The notes beneath the pieces are model-generated. The model saw nothing but the letters and a program-made list of their open reading frames with translations, did not search any database and was not told the DNA's origin. Positions 46,848 through 58,824 of a stretch of 64,000 nt of DNA are shown piece by piece; the stretch's first letter is position 1, and the number at the start of each line of letters is the position of its first letter. The stretch comes from Ignelater luminosus. Lineage: Eukaryota > Arthropoda > Insecta > Coleoptera > Elateridae. The stretch is taken from the NCBI GenBank assembly GCA_011009095.1, contig VTPC01091286.1:1-64000 (forward strand), read 5' to 3'. The position numbers were made by a program, and so were the translations under genes.

Positions 46848-47833
46848 CAGGATGATCGAGAAACGCAAATCATGATTTCTCCTGAATTATCTTTTTCTAA
46901 TGAAACACGTTGTATCAAATATTCCAATTTAAGAAGGTATAAAATCATTTTTCATTTGGCACCGCACATTACTTACCAAAAGCCCAGTAGTTCAGGCTAG
47001 CTTTTGTTCTACTTATTAGTCAGAGAAACTTCAACAAGTTGCTAAACTTTCCCATAAAAAATAGAAGTGGTTTAGCCAAATCAACCTATTCGGTATGGTC
47101 GTTCTACCAGCTAAGGATCTTTCAAAAGATTATTTTCTTCCCAGACTGATTTGGCTCTAGTCTTTAGACTCCTAGTCCTTTGGATCAGTCCAACTCGGTC
47201 TCCAGTATTTAATTAGAAATAACTATTGAGACTTCAAACATAACACAAAATGAAATTTACCCTATTTACTTAAATGAAGTATCTTGTTATCTCTTATTTA
47301 TATCAAAGGCATTCTATCTAAACTAATATCTTTTCTGCTGTCAACCACATTCTGTTCCTTCGACAGACTTTTTTCTCGTGTAGTCATTCCTAAATGCCGT
47401 AAACTTAAGTTTGCATTGCCTTTGAGTTATGAAAACGGGTGTTTGTTAATTATACGAGGTTCATTTGCGAAGAATCGATTTAATGACACCACTGCTGTTA
47501 AGACTTTATAATGCTATATTGTTCTGATCAGTAATGACTAGGAGAATTAAAAAAACACCACAGTACCTAGGGTGTTTCAGATGTTCTATTTTACAAATCG
47601 AGTAAATTACATTTCGCGTTTCTCGATCACCGTGCAAAAAAAAGACAATCTCTGCATCTAATCATTTCTAAATACTCAGGATTCAATCCATCTTAAAATT
47701 ATAAAATTGAATACTTAGGTTTCGATCCACATATTGCAAACAGTAATAAATACGACATAAAACGTTATCAAAATAGAGATGGTGTTCTTATTTAAAAAGG
47801 GATATAATTATGTTGTATTTCGCAATCACCCTA
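46848..47833. mobile_element. Possible non-autonomous Tc1/mariner-like element
   Basis: The left end CAGGATGATCGAGAAACGCA, after TA, is answered by two candidate right ends on the opposite strand: GGTGATCGAGAAACGCG near 47630 and TAGGGTGATTGCGAAATAC ending near 47833. A similar solo left end (cagggcgatcaaggaatgca) occurs at 32438. Which right end belongs is unclear. No coding frame was recognised. Confidence 0.4.
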
Positions 47834-48200
47834 TATAAAACAGGCGTTGCTTAAAAATTCCCATAATCATCTTTCTTAATAACAAGAAATTGAAACTTAC
47901 AATTGTTAAGGTTTTCAAAACTAACTGTTAATTAATCGGGGCGACACGCCAGACGTAATGATGTTTTACAAGAAATAATTGAATAGCGCCTAAACTGTCT
48001 GTAATCAGAAACAAATAAAAGACCAAAAACATAGCAAAATACATAGATTGTTCTACTCAAATAAATGTGCTACTCGTGTATAGTCTCCAATAACAATGTT
48101 ATCCCTCGATTACAGATCGTATGGACATCCTGTATATCTTAAAAAGTATCAAACATCTTCACATCTGAGTTTCATTTTAGAGACCATATCTTATACTATA

Positions 48201-48901
48201 CTAAAATCGGCGAACCAATGCAGTGATCACGTGAAAGTCGCATGGACAGTATGCGCTAGTACCCATCTGAGTCGACGTTCAATTTACACTAGCGAATGTG
48301 AATAAAATACCCGCCAAATTTAAAATAAGTAGTGTTTAAGTATTCACGTTAAAGTCTATAATCCAAAAACAAAATAAACACAAGAAGTAAAACGGAAGCA
48401 CGGAGGTTTTAGGTTATGTTGGTTTCTATATATATATCGGTATATAATAATGCACTGTTTGGTGGATGTTCACACTTCTGTGTGAAGCACGTGTTTTTCA
48501 GCCAATTGAAAAAGAGCTTGAACTTTTATTACAGTATTGGCACAGATTACATACCTTTGCAAGATGCGAAGGTTTGTGGCGGCACCTTTGATGTTGGAGA
48601 GTTCAGATTAAGGACCTTCAAATAGGTCGGCCATTAACTAGGTGGTATTCTTGAGCGGGAAATCTAAACCGTTTTGCAATTAAAAATATTTCTCGATGAT
48701 TATAAATAACCACTTTTAACTTTAAAAATCTTTTAAGAAGTAATTTTCTAGAACGCACAAACACAGAATGAGGTTAACAGAAATACCACCTATTTAATAG
48801 CGACTAGTGTCATTCGCTGTAAAATCTCGTCTCGGCGGGAAACACTTACTTTCGCATCTTGTAAAGGTATGTAATCTGTGGTATTGGTTCGCCGATTTTA
48901 G
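48201..48901. mobile_element. Terminal-inverted-repeat element with a nested repeat
   Basis: The outer ends CTAAAATCGGCGAACCAAT match on both sides and are bordered by TA (48199-48200 and 48902-48903), giving 701 bp. Inside, a second pair of inverted repeats (ACAGATTACATACCTTTGCA at about 48543, and its counterpart ending near 48890) encloses about 350 bp closely similar to 16870-17240. No transposase is present. Confidence 0.75.
48545..48890. repeat. Inner repeat shared with 16870-17240
   Basis: Long near-identical tracts are shared with the copy at 16870-17240, for example ggtttgtggcggcacctttg, cgggaaat, atatttctcgatgattataa and gcgactagtgtcat. The copy here lacks two short stretches present in the other. 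Its own ends are inverted repeats with CATACCTTT and AAGATGCGAA. Confidence 0.85.
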
Positions 48902-48904
48902 TAT

Positions 48905-51900
48905 ATAGGGAAGATAGGATGCTTTCAGATTGGCTTTTATACTACCTGCAAAGCAAAAAGGCCGTAACTCGAAAAATAGACATTCTGGATTCTTTGCACT
49001 GAGATCTATATGTATACAAAGCAAGAAAAACCCTCATTTTGACCAAATTTTAAAGTGCTCTATCCTACACAAATGTAATACGTTTCACTCAGTATCTCAA
49101 AACTAGAGAGGTCAGTGAACCTGTGAGGATTTGAAATTGTATATCGAGATTCCTTTGCGTTTGCATTTACCCATGGATATTTGCGCAAATATTTTACTAA
49201 TAACACTTAACTTTCTATAGCCACAATATAAATATATAGATGGGGAAGGTGAGTTGTGCAAAAAAATCCCAGTAGCTTCCTTAAGCAAGTTACTACCCAC
49301 TTATCGCTTTTTGTCAAAGCTTTTGTCATAATTCTTCTGAATGTGTAGAAGTTAAGTGTTGGCTTACTTACTGTTTCTATTATATCCGTTTATATGCTTT
49401 GTAAGGCTCAAGCAAAAAATGCACTTTGCCAATCCATTGACGTTTTTGTTGTGTTTTTGAAGAGCTCAAGCGGCCGAGACTTATTACATCATATTTCTCT
49501 AGCGTCTAGCTGCAGTAGTTTCTTAAGATAAGAAAACAGCGATATTCTAAGAAAATTGGCAAAAGATAACGTAAAACCATTTTTAAATATGATACCTTAA
49601 CTTTCAGCATCCTTACAACTGAAAGATTTTGTTCAATTCCTTATTTCCGTTTTAAGATAGCTGTGTGGATAACACGATTCAAGCATTTTTTACTAAACTT
49701 GATTTCAATTTCCAAAACTAATTTAATCAAATTTAAAATGAATATTTTACTGTGGATATATTTAGCCATAGGAATGCAAAGTCACAAGTTCGATTTGAAT
49801 ATTTCCGATGGTATGATAAAACTTGATGATTGAATCGGAAAGGTTCGCTTGGTCATTTTATCCTACAAACCAAGATAGAGGAACATCTAAAGTTGATTGA
49901 ATTTGTTTTGGGAAGATTTACAGTCTCTATCAATTGTCGTTTTCTGACAACCAGAGAAATTAAAAACAGTTTAAAGTTGGAATCATCTTTCGACGTAGAA
50001 TTCTGCCATAGAAATAGGTTAAGAAACACTAACTTAGAATATACAGACTATATAAAACGAAGAGGATCTTATAAAAATAATGCTGTTTCTATACATTGAG
50101 ACAAACAGACGAAGCAGCGTTGGACACCCTGTATAGATTGTGTTTAGTAAATACTAAATATTATATTTCTGAAGATTCTACAGAAATCGTGTAAACTATA
50201 GCTAACAAAGTAAATGTGTAACAAGTTAGATAACAGTTAGGATGAGTTTTGTTGATAAAACAGACACTTTAAAGTATAAAAAAATATAACGTCGTATATT
50301 TAAGGACAATATTTTAAGTTTTAAAGTAATCAAGTACTAGTACATGTTTTAATTACAGCATCATTTATTTAGCATTTTCTAAAAATAACAAAAATAACAT
50401 TTCGACCTAGAGTTAATTATGGAATGTCAGCCTGTGTTCAAAATTTCTAGCAAATTCTTTGAAAAGGAACAAGTGTCCTCTCAACTGCTTTTGTTCCTTT
50501 TGTCAATTCTTAACGGTAAAACTTGACAGGCACCTACTAAAATGTTTCCAGTCGGTATGGTTCAAATCAAGTCCCTTTCTCCATTTGGAGAATATTTAAG
50601 TTTAAAAGCTTACAATAAATCAATCTATTCGTTTTAAATACCCAACGACAGCTTAAGCCAGAATTTTATGAGCGGTCAGAATTTTAACCGATTTTAAAAC
50701 TCATAAAGCCAAAAATGCAAGTAATTTGAAACTGTAGGTAGTAGGCTGTTAGTGCACGTGTTTCTTCTTGAAACAAAATAATTTCTTGTGGGCTTTTATG
50801 TTGTTTTTCTTTTGTTTTGTATATACACGTAGAAATTAATTTTGTTTTTGTTAATAAAATCATTAAGTTACTCTTAAATATTCTGTTTTTTCGAAAAATC
50901 GCTTATTAAAATTCAAATAAACCCACACACACACTATTCGAGTTAACGTTAAACAAGTAAAAGAAACGAAACAGAAAATAACGTGCAGAAATATTATTTT
51001 CTCATAGAATTCCATTTCGTTTATTCACGTATTCACCAGAAAGTAACAACTCTCTTAGAAAATTATTATTATACTAGCATGCTAGCATGTTCGTGAGCGT
51101 CGAATACAAAAAAAAAATTAGAAGGTAATGATGTTTCAAGCAATCAACGATTCTTGAACGCGCTGTACGATAATGGACGAAAAGAGGCAGGTGGTAGAGA
51201 ACATCTACCTGAGAGACGAAAGAACGAGCTCTTTGTGTTTAAGACCCCTCTATCTAACTGTAACAGCCAACCCGGGTTATCCATTATAAAGCTATAAGGT
51301 ATTACTAAACTACCATAACACAAAGGCAAGTAGATTTAAAGTAAATCTAATTTAAAAAAAGAAGTTTTTATTTATTAAAATGTGGTTGAGTGACTGGCAT
51401 AAAATTAAACAGGAAATTACAGTTTTGATTTGTCTTAAAAATAGCAGTTTAGATTATAAAGTTTACAAGGAATAATAATATTGGAATTTTCCCATATAAT
51501 ATTTTTTATGTGTAACTGGAAAAGCCACTCACTGTTTACAACGCTACTAAAATTTAGGTACACAAATGTGTAAATAAAATAATATACCATAGCGTACTTC
51601 GAAGGCCATTAAAATTACATCAATGTATAAGGTCAGAGATCCCATAATTTATTTTGAATATTGTTGAAATAGAGTTTTAGTTGTACATTTCCGGATTTTC
51701 CGGTTTTTCCACATAATATTGTTCCATTATTTTACAAGAATTCAGTTATTTTATTCTTGAACACAATTAAAACACCGTTATTAATCACACTTTAATATTC
51801 CAAATAAAATTAATTAGTAAATTACATAGGTTTTTCCTATTTATAAAAACAGAACAAAACATTTAATAGGATGCACTAATAAGAAATAGTCGTCGCAGTC

Positions 51901-54335
51901 ATTTTTTTAATTTATCCCAATTGCAAATTTTCACACATTAGTGAAAAGCCATCCAAATCAAAATTGAACAAAGAACAGACATACGCGTGCACAGCAAAAT
52001 GTTGCTTGGTTCAAGGGCAGTCAACTCGCGTGACTTGGGATGGCTAGAGAGAGAATCGGCCATTCAAAAAAATCAAAGCAAAATTCTTCTTTTAACATCC
52101 GGTATCATAAAATAGTTCTTTATACCTAATGCATGCCGTTTTAATTTATTTCGTAGTAGTATTTAAGTTTTCGAAACGCTTTTTTTAAATTTCTTGCATC
52201 AATGCGCTCATATATTTTGAAATACAATGTAATATGCCCAAAGGCATTAACAATTAAAAGGCTTCACGCATAGCAACAAGCAGTGATCTGGAAAAACTAA
52301 ACTAAACTTTTTACGCCAAATTATTAAGATTTACAATGAGGAATATTATAAATTTACGTGTTGAATAATTTTTTAAATTATTAAAGTAATCATAAATAAT
52401 TGACTCAATTATATTACACAAGCCAAGCTTGTTTTGATAATTTAAAACGTCTACAGAAGAATAATTTGCTTCCAGGCATGAAGGGGCATCAATAAGAAGA
52501 CGCCACTGTTTTTGGCGGGATTCTCGATGATTGTTGCACCCATCAGTAAAATTGAAAGAGCGATACATTCTGAAAACTCGTTCTTTTACTGATAATGCAG
52601 TATGAATGATCCACGCAATGTTTCTTGTTTCGGTTTCGTTTGAAGAAAACAACAGATTCAATTTACTGATGATAGATTATCAGTATTTTGGATGAGTGTG
52701 GATCTAGTCATGATGTTAATAAAAAACATGCACTAAACCCCCACCCACCCAAAATAAAGATAAAAACAAAACCTATAACAGAAATTTTATGTAATAAAAA
52801 ACTTACTTTTTCTATTTGTAATCCCCTCATAAAATATCCCACAGAATAAACACTAAAACAAAATGAATCTGCAAAAACAGCATAGCAAGCGTAGAGATTA
52901 TTTAAAACACTCTAACACCAACAAACAAATAAATCGAAATGTGATTTATTTTTCAAAAATGCTCTACAACAGTCCATTGTAAGAGTGGGAGTAGTAAAAA
53001 TCTCCACCAATGACGGCAGTAGTAAATTGTAGTGGGGACGACGTCTTTATATTCAAGGAAGCAGCGGAATACATACGTAACATTGTTGCCAATTCTATTA
53101 CAACAGCAAATTAATGTTTCTATAATGCTTTATTGTGGTTGCCGTTTCTTCCTATAAAAAACTTTAAATTTTAGAAATCAAGCAAGATCGCAAACTATAC
53201 TTCTAAACTATTTGTTAGCAACACAATAATAATTAATAATGAAATATATCGCTTCAATATATCATGCGATCAAGTAGATTCGCGTCAAGTTGACTGTATG
53301 ACCTGTGGTTAAAGTGAATCTAATTTTTATAGATTTTTGTTGTGCTTGTTCATTGTAATATTACTTCCACTTTTGTTGGCGTAAGTGTCTACAAACAAGG
53401 ACAATTTACTCAGTCGGCTTAACTCTGCAAATTGAAAATTTTGATCTAAATTCACTTTTAACAAAAGTTAGTACTTATTTTTTAATCTGCGTTAAGTATC
53501 GTGGGTATGGTAAATATACCTCCAAAGTCTCACCTTTCCAGCATCTTTAGTTTTCGAATTAATAAACCACAAGCTAAATGCAAAATACTTCTTCAATATT
53601 TGAACATAAATAAATTAGGTATCAAAATCTTGGAATTGAAAAGTAGATTATGATGGTATGCATATGGAGTTGTTTTAGGTTTATAATTGTACTGAATCAG
53701 GATTTCTTTAAATTTTCTTCTGCATTGTATCATACTAGTTGTGTGCCAACAAAACCTTCGTCATTGCCTTTATTTCAAACTTGAAATGACACGATCTACT
53801 AGATCGTTTACGTTTTTTTAAGCTGCTGATCAATTCAAGTAACTTTCACTTATTGGCATCATTGTTGTATTTATTCTGACAAAGTTTGAAAAACTATCCA
53901 AATCAAGAAACTTGAAAGATAGCGGTAATGGATTTTTTGACCGTCTTACCCCAAAAGCTTAAGTTGGGAATTTGGCCTAATTTGGTGCCGGTGTCTGTAG
54001 ATATGTATCTCGGCCCCTATATGATGACATACCTTGAGTTACTTATTTCTTTGATCTGGCAAAACGTTGGGAATTTGGATTTTGGTCTTCCTTCGCCCCC
54101 AGACTCCTACTCGCAAAAACTGAGAGAAGATGTGGTTTCAGCAGTTTTCATAAGCATCTGTTTCCAAATTACGGCCATTTTGATTTGTGCAGAAGGTGCA
54201 TAAGAAGTTTTATTAACGAATTTTAAATTAACAATATTCTCAGTGTAGGCCATGTAGTTTTTTAAGCTAACCGTAATCAAACGACATAAGACTGACGCGT
54301 TTGTTAAGTTTCACCATTATAGTTATAGTTTATTC
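48905..54335. other. No gene recognised
   Basis: AT-rich DNA. Longer open frames (52311-52661 on the - strand, 116 codons; 53928-54203 and 49830-50099 on the + strand) show no recognisable domain and no splice context, and are probably chance. A small inverted repeat (AAAAGGAACAA ... TTGTTCCTTTT) lies at about 50463-50500. Confidence 0.35.
52311..52661 (-). CDS. Hypothetical open frame, 116 codons, unsupported
   Basis: It begins MNLLFSSNETETRNIAWIIH and has a central DGCNNHRESRQKQWRLLID. The last third is low-complexity (IIESIIYDYFNNLKN), as expected of AT-rich random sequence. No homologue is recognised and no introns are suggested. It is listed only because its length is unusual for the surrounding composition. 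Confidence 0.15.
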   Translation of the reverse strand: MNLLFSSNETETRNIAWIIHTALSVKERVFRMYRSFNFTDGCNNHRESRQKQWRLLIDAPSCLEANYSSVDVLNYQNKLGLCNIIESIIYDYFNNLKNYSTRKFIIFLIVNLNNLA

Positions 54336-54339
54336 ACGG

Positions 54340-54670
54340 ATAGGGCATTGCTGATCTTGGTCCGTAAAAATAATCATTGGCAGTGAAGAAGTCTTTAACC
54401 TTGATCTGTAAACATCTGCAGAAACTAGTTCTTTACGGCAAAGAAGTTGAAGACCTTGGTATGTAAAAATTAGCTCTTGATGGCGAATTTAAGCTCTGTG
54501 GAGGTGCCTAGGCCCCTCCCCTTATTAAAATTATTTCCTATACTTGCCGCGGCGAAAAGATAGATCGGTAAAAATTAGCTCTTGGAAACAAAGATGTTGA
54601 TGACTTTTGTCTATAGAAATTAGCTCTAAGTTGGTGATCTTGTACTTGGATTTGGTCTGTAGAGACTTAC
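54340..54670 (+). repeat. Degenerate tandem repeats of about 60 bp
   Basis: Phrases such as gatctgtaaacatctgcaga, ttggtatgtaaaaattagct, cggtaaaaattagctcttgg and tctatagaaattagctctaa recur at irregular 50-120 bp spacing with aagaagttga- and ggcgaa-like linkers. It looks like an old minisatellite partly overwritten by the repeat piece at 54500-54560. Confidence 0.55.
54500..54560 (+). repeat. Partial copy of the foldback flank at 55688
   Basis: tgcctaggcccctccccttattaaaattatttcctatacttg here nearly matches the stretch at 55688-55730. The foldback arm itself is missing, so this is a half copy. Confidence 0.7.
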
Positions 54671-55687
54671 CTGGCAAAAGGCTCTAAGGCCAGTCCGACT
54701 CTGCAATGGACACTACTAAGTGGTGAAGGTTTTGCTGGTGCATGCTTAGACAACTATCTTCGATTCATGATTGAAGAATGTAGAGTGGAATATGCAAAAA
54801 GGCCTAAATGTCATCACTAAGTCATTTCTGGGGCAAGTTGCTCATGGTATTTATACCCTAAAACTGTAATGGCGCTGAGGTCTTTTTGCATATTTTACTC
54901 TTACAGTATATAATTATAATTCGAGAGACGTACAAATTCGGGAAAAACTTAAAAACCGGACTTTCTTCCAACGAAATAATTCTAATTTACAATATACTTT
55001 ACAATCCCAATACTCAGACATCTGTTCTGTGTATGAATAAAAATTAATAAATGAATAAAAAATGGTATCCAGAATTGCTCGTTTTTTAATCTTGTGACTC
55101 CGCTGCTGATTACTTGTAGCCAATTTGAAGAAAATAGCGTCCCCTTTAACTGAGAGTTCTTTAAAAGACACAATAAAGAAAGGTTGCTCTGGTTTGTACT
55201 GGTAACAATCTGAAGGAGAAAACCATATACATGAAGAAAACAAAATTGCCGGTTCAAGGTGCAAAAGTCGTATTAATTTTATAAAGAACTCTTTTGTAAC
55301 TCGAGCTGATAATTGAGGTCATTAGTGGTGACGTCAAACCCCTGTATTTAGGCAACTTTGTTAACGTTGACTCTAAATGGTTGCTAAATAGTTTATAACA
55401 TCTTTGAAGATTTAGCACAAGACACTATGCAAATCTCTAATTTACCACCAAACTGTTATATAAAAACAATTCCAACACCTACGGAAAATTACATGCACGA
55501 CCAATTTGTTTGGCGTCAGTGACGTCAGACTAATATTCTCTATAATGGTATCGATGATTTCGAGAAAAAAAAGTTGATAACGATAAGTCTAATTTTTAAT
55601 GGTGTAAGTACTGTGTGATGTGATGCAATATAAGTTGCAAGGAAGTTTACTATTATTAGAAATTTAAAGATGCGATCGGTCCTGCAT

Positions 55688-55925
55688 GCCTAGGCACCTC
55701 CCCTCCTTAAAATTATTTCCTATACTTGTCACGGCGAACAGATAGAATAATCGCGTGCAGTTCACATGCTGTTCCCAATAAAGGGAAAATTCCATCAAGT
55801 TGTCTACAAGATAAGTGATGTAAACGGCATGCTGTAGACAACTTGCCAACTTGGAGAGATTTTCTTTTTTTGGGAATATCGCGAGAACTGCACACGATTA
55901 CTATCTGTTCGCCGTAGCAAGTACG
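55688..55925. mobile_element. Foldback repeat
   Basis: The arm with CGGCGAACAGATAGAATAAT, gcgtgcagttc and aagttgtctaca is answered by tgtagacaacttg, gaactgcacacgatt and ACTATCTGTTCGCCG. The centre lies near 55820. Overlapping open frames on the - strand are by-products of the palindrome. It is probably a non-autonomous DNA element. Confidence 0.7.
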
Positions 55926-56213
55926 TTTTTATGTACCAGTGTAGGATGCATCGAGATTTTCTATAAACTGAGCTTTTAAGAGACAAACAGTAATCTGAAC
56001 CTGGTGATGTCTACGGTTTATGTACCTATTGTAAGTTGTTAATGGGTACAGGATTTTTTCTATACAGTTTTTAACGTAGAGTTTTCGTTTCTTTAAGTTG
56101 ATTTATTTTTTTCTATCTAACATTACCTCTTTAATTAAGCTGCTGATCAATTTCTTGAACCTCTTATATGACGTCACGTCTTTCTTCGTTAGAAATCTGG
56201 TCACATTATACCA

Positions 56214-57549
56214 GTGGCGACCCGTTATAAGGAGCCAAGGAGCAATGGCACCACCACAAAGACATTTCATTTTCCAATTTGAAAAAAATAATTTATACTT
56301 TTAAAATTTTCTCCTTTAAAGTCTGACTTTTACCGGAGATTAAAAAATTAAAAATTGCTATTTTATAAATATAAATATAGTGAAGAAGTGAACACAGCGC
56401 CTACAAAATGATAAAAATAAAAGCTTGGAGCCAATCAAAGCGCGGCTCAACGCTTTTAAGCGGCTATAGACCTTAGCGAGGGGCTGGCGGGTGAGGGAGG
56501 GTGTTCGAAGTTAGCGAACTACTTGAGTCAAGCTAGAAGTGGCTCCCGCTGCAGTCCAATCTCGATACGTGGTGTGGATGTGTCGTGTTACGCTACGCCC
56601 GGTTTGAAACTCGACGTGAAGTGTAAAAGTGAAATTGAAATTACCAAGTTCGTCGCAAACTAGATGGAATTTTCATTCACGGGGCGTTGACACTGTTTAT
56701 GAATACAAAAAAGAACTGATAAGCGTCATGGAAACATTGGATTGGAAACAAGGATTTTATATTTTGGTTGATAATTTTTCATAAAATAATGCCTCACGTT
56801 GAAATAATTTTTAAACGATTACAAAAGACAAATACCGACCCAGTCAAGATTAGACAGGATTTACAGAATTTTGAAAATGAAATACAAAAAATACGTAATC
56901 AAATGGATTACATTACGGCAAATATTGCCAGTGATATGCAACTTTTAGAAGATGACGCACCTCTTCAAAATGGCCACGCATGCAGCATTTAAATAAGAAA
57001 ACAGAAGAAAGTTTGCGACTCTATTATTCAGCAAATAAGAACAAGATTTAGTTTCACTGGACATCTAGTAGATACACATTTATTTGATGTGGAAACATTT
57101 CCCGAATACCGCTAGAAATTTCCAGAAAAGTATCTTTCTGCAGTGGTTAGTGTTTCTACTTTTTTTTAGAAAAATGTAGATTGAAGACTGAACTGCAGGT
57201 ACTTTATGAACGAGAAGAGTTGAGAAACGTTTCTGGGGCTGTCAATCTTTTATTGTTAATTTCACAAGAAGGAATGCGTGGTACTTTTCAAGAAACCTTA
57301 AATCTTTTGGAAGCATTAGTGACAACGCCCATGTCTACATCCGAAGCCGAGCGTTGTTTCTCCATGCTGAAAAGGATCAGGACTTTTCTAAGAAACTCCA
57401 TGAAGGAAGAAAGGCTCAGTGCATTGAGAATGCTATCAGCTGTGAAAAAGCTTTTTCTTAATAACATGGAAAATTTTAATAAGAGAGTGATTGACATATT
57501 TGCTAATAAAAAAGATCGAAGAATGGATTTCACGTACCGTACAATTTAA
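56214..57549 (+). pseudogene. hAT transposase pseudogene (TTF/ZMYM-like type)
   Basis: Near 56214 CAGTGGCGACCCGTTATAAG resembles an hAT terminal repeat. From 56780 a frame reads PHVEIIFKRLQKTNTDPVKI, then after 56990 KVCDSIIQQIRTRFSF and HLVDTHLFDVETFPEY. From 57190 it reads the hAT dimerisation domain GTFQETLNLLEALVTTPMST, then SEAERCFSMLKRIRTFLRNS and MKEERLSALRMLSAVKKLFL. Stops and frameshifts separate the parts, and most of the catalytic region is missing. A right terminal repeat was not found. Confidence 0.8.
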
Positions 57550-58089
57550 ACATTTGTGTTGTTAACATTGACTGATTTAAATGTAACTTGAATAGTTAAT
57601 AGAATAGGATACCTTGGTAAGTTGGTAAATATTCATTGTTTTTAATGAATTGGAAAGACAACATACTAAATACTAATACTAATACTTACCTTAATACAGG
57701 AGATATTTTGCAACAGAAGTTATTTGAAGAATTTGAAAATGATTATCCTGTGATTTACTGTAATTTGTAACATATGACAACAACGCTAATAAAGTGACAG
57801 CATCACCTTTTTACCTTTTTCTTTATTAATCATTATTGTTTTATTGCTATGTTAAAGTTATGTTTTCTAAAACGAAGTTGGCCATGAAAAACAAACATTT
57901 CGAACAATAAATTACTACCTATGTAAAATGAATAAACAAAAATTTGAATTTCTCGTTTGCTATTTTCATTTTCTGTTTGTAGACGCATGTGTAGTAAGAT
58001 TGGGAGTTCACGATTTTACTGCAACGGTTTCATTTCATTAATCTTTCATAAGGAAACGGAAATCTGTCAAATGTCAGGGGTCAATCTGT
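57550..58089. other. Spacer between the hAT pseudogene and the TGIF-class gene
   Basis: AT-rich. It contains aataaa-type signals near 57790 and no coding signal. The promoter of the TGIF-class gene may start here. Confidence 0.35.
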
Positions 58090-58824
58090 CATACATTGCT
58101 GTCATTTAATTTCTGGGAATATTTGTGGCATTTTGGCAGTAGTAACTAATTTGACGTTTTATTCTTAGTGATTGGTTCAAGAAAAATTTTTTACTTTTGA
58201 ATTTTCACTATCGCTACATTGTGGATGTGGTAAGTAGGTTTTTGGGGGACTCCATTATTGCGTTGATGTTTTACATGGCCAGGCCCAGTTTATTCGGTTT
58301 ATTCCGCATCTATACTTTAACCTGCAATGTTAATTTGCTATCATTTTCAAAACATATTTATCTTATTTAATATTTTACAGGTTTGGTTTTTTATTGTTAT
58401 GGAACACAAGATAGGAAATTGAGGTAAGAAGAAATGTTTTCCTTATATTTGATCCATTTTGATAAAATAACCAATCAATTTTGGACTCTTGACTTAGAAA
58501 AAGTAGGTAATATTTGTATAATGTTAGTGATTTATAGTATAGCGAATAGAATTTTTAAAGCATGATCTAGTATTGGTTTGTAATTAGAAATGTTAAAATT
58601 CATAGCTAAAGTTTACTTTTATTTAGTTTTGTTATTACAGTGTACACAATATGAAAACATAAATAACAATTAGACAAGATTGATAGCATTTGTTTGATTA
58701 AGTAGTTATGTTTTTTTCTAAAATGTAACATTTTATGATTTCAGCTTATGCATCGATTTGATTGTAAATATAGCTTCTATAGTGCTGGATCACACTTTTA
58801 AAAGTACGCTCTTACCCTATATCA
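58090..58824 (+). other. Probable 5' UTR exons and promoter of the TGIF-class gene
   Basis: Good splice sites are seen at 58230 (gatgtg|gtaagtag), at 58380/58381 (tttacag|gttt), at 58424 (ttgag|gtaagaa) and near 58745 (atttcag|ctta). The small middle exon holds an 8-codon upstream ORF starting ATGGAACAC. The transcription start is not visible. Confidence 0.45.

Noticed and set aside
55664..55986. Three overlapping - strand open frames.
   Set aside because: They are produced by the arms of the foldback repeat and have no recognisable protein features.
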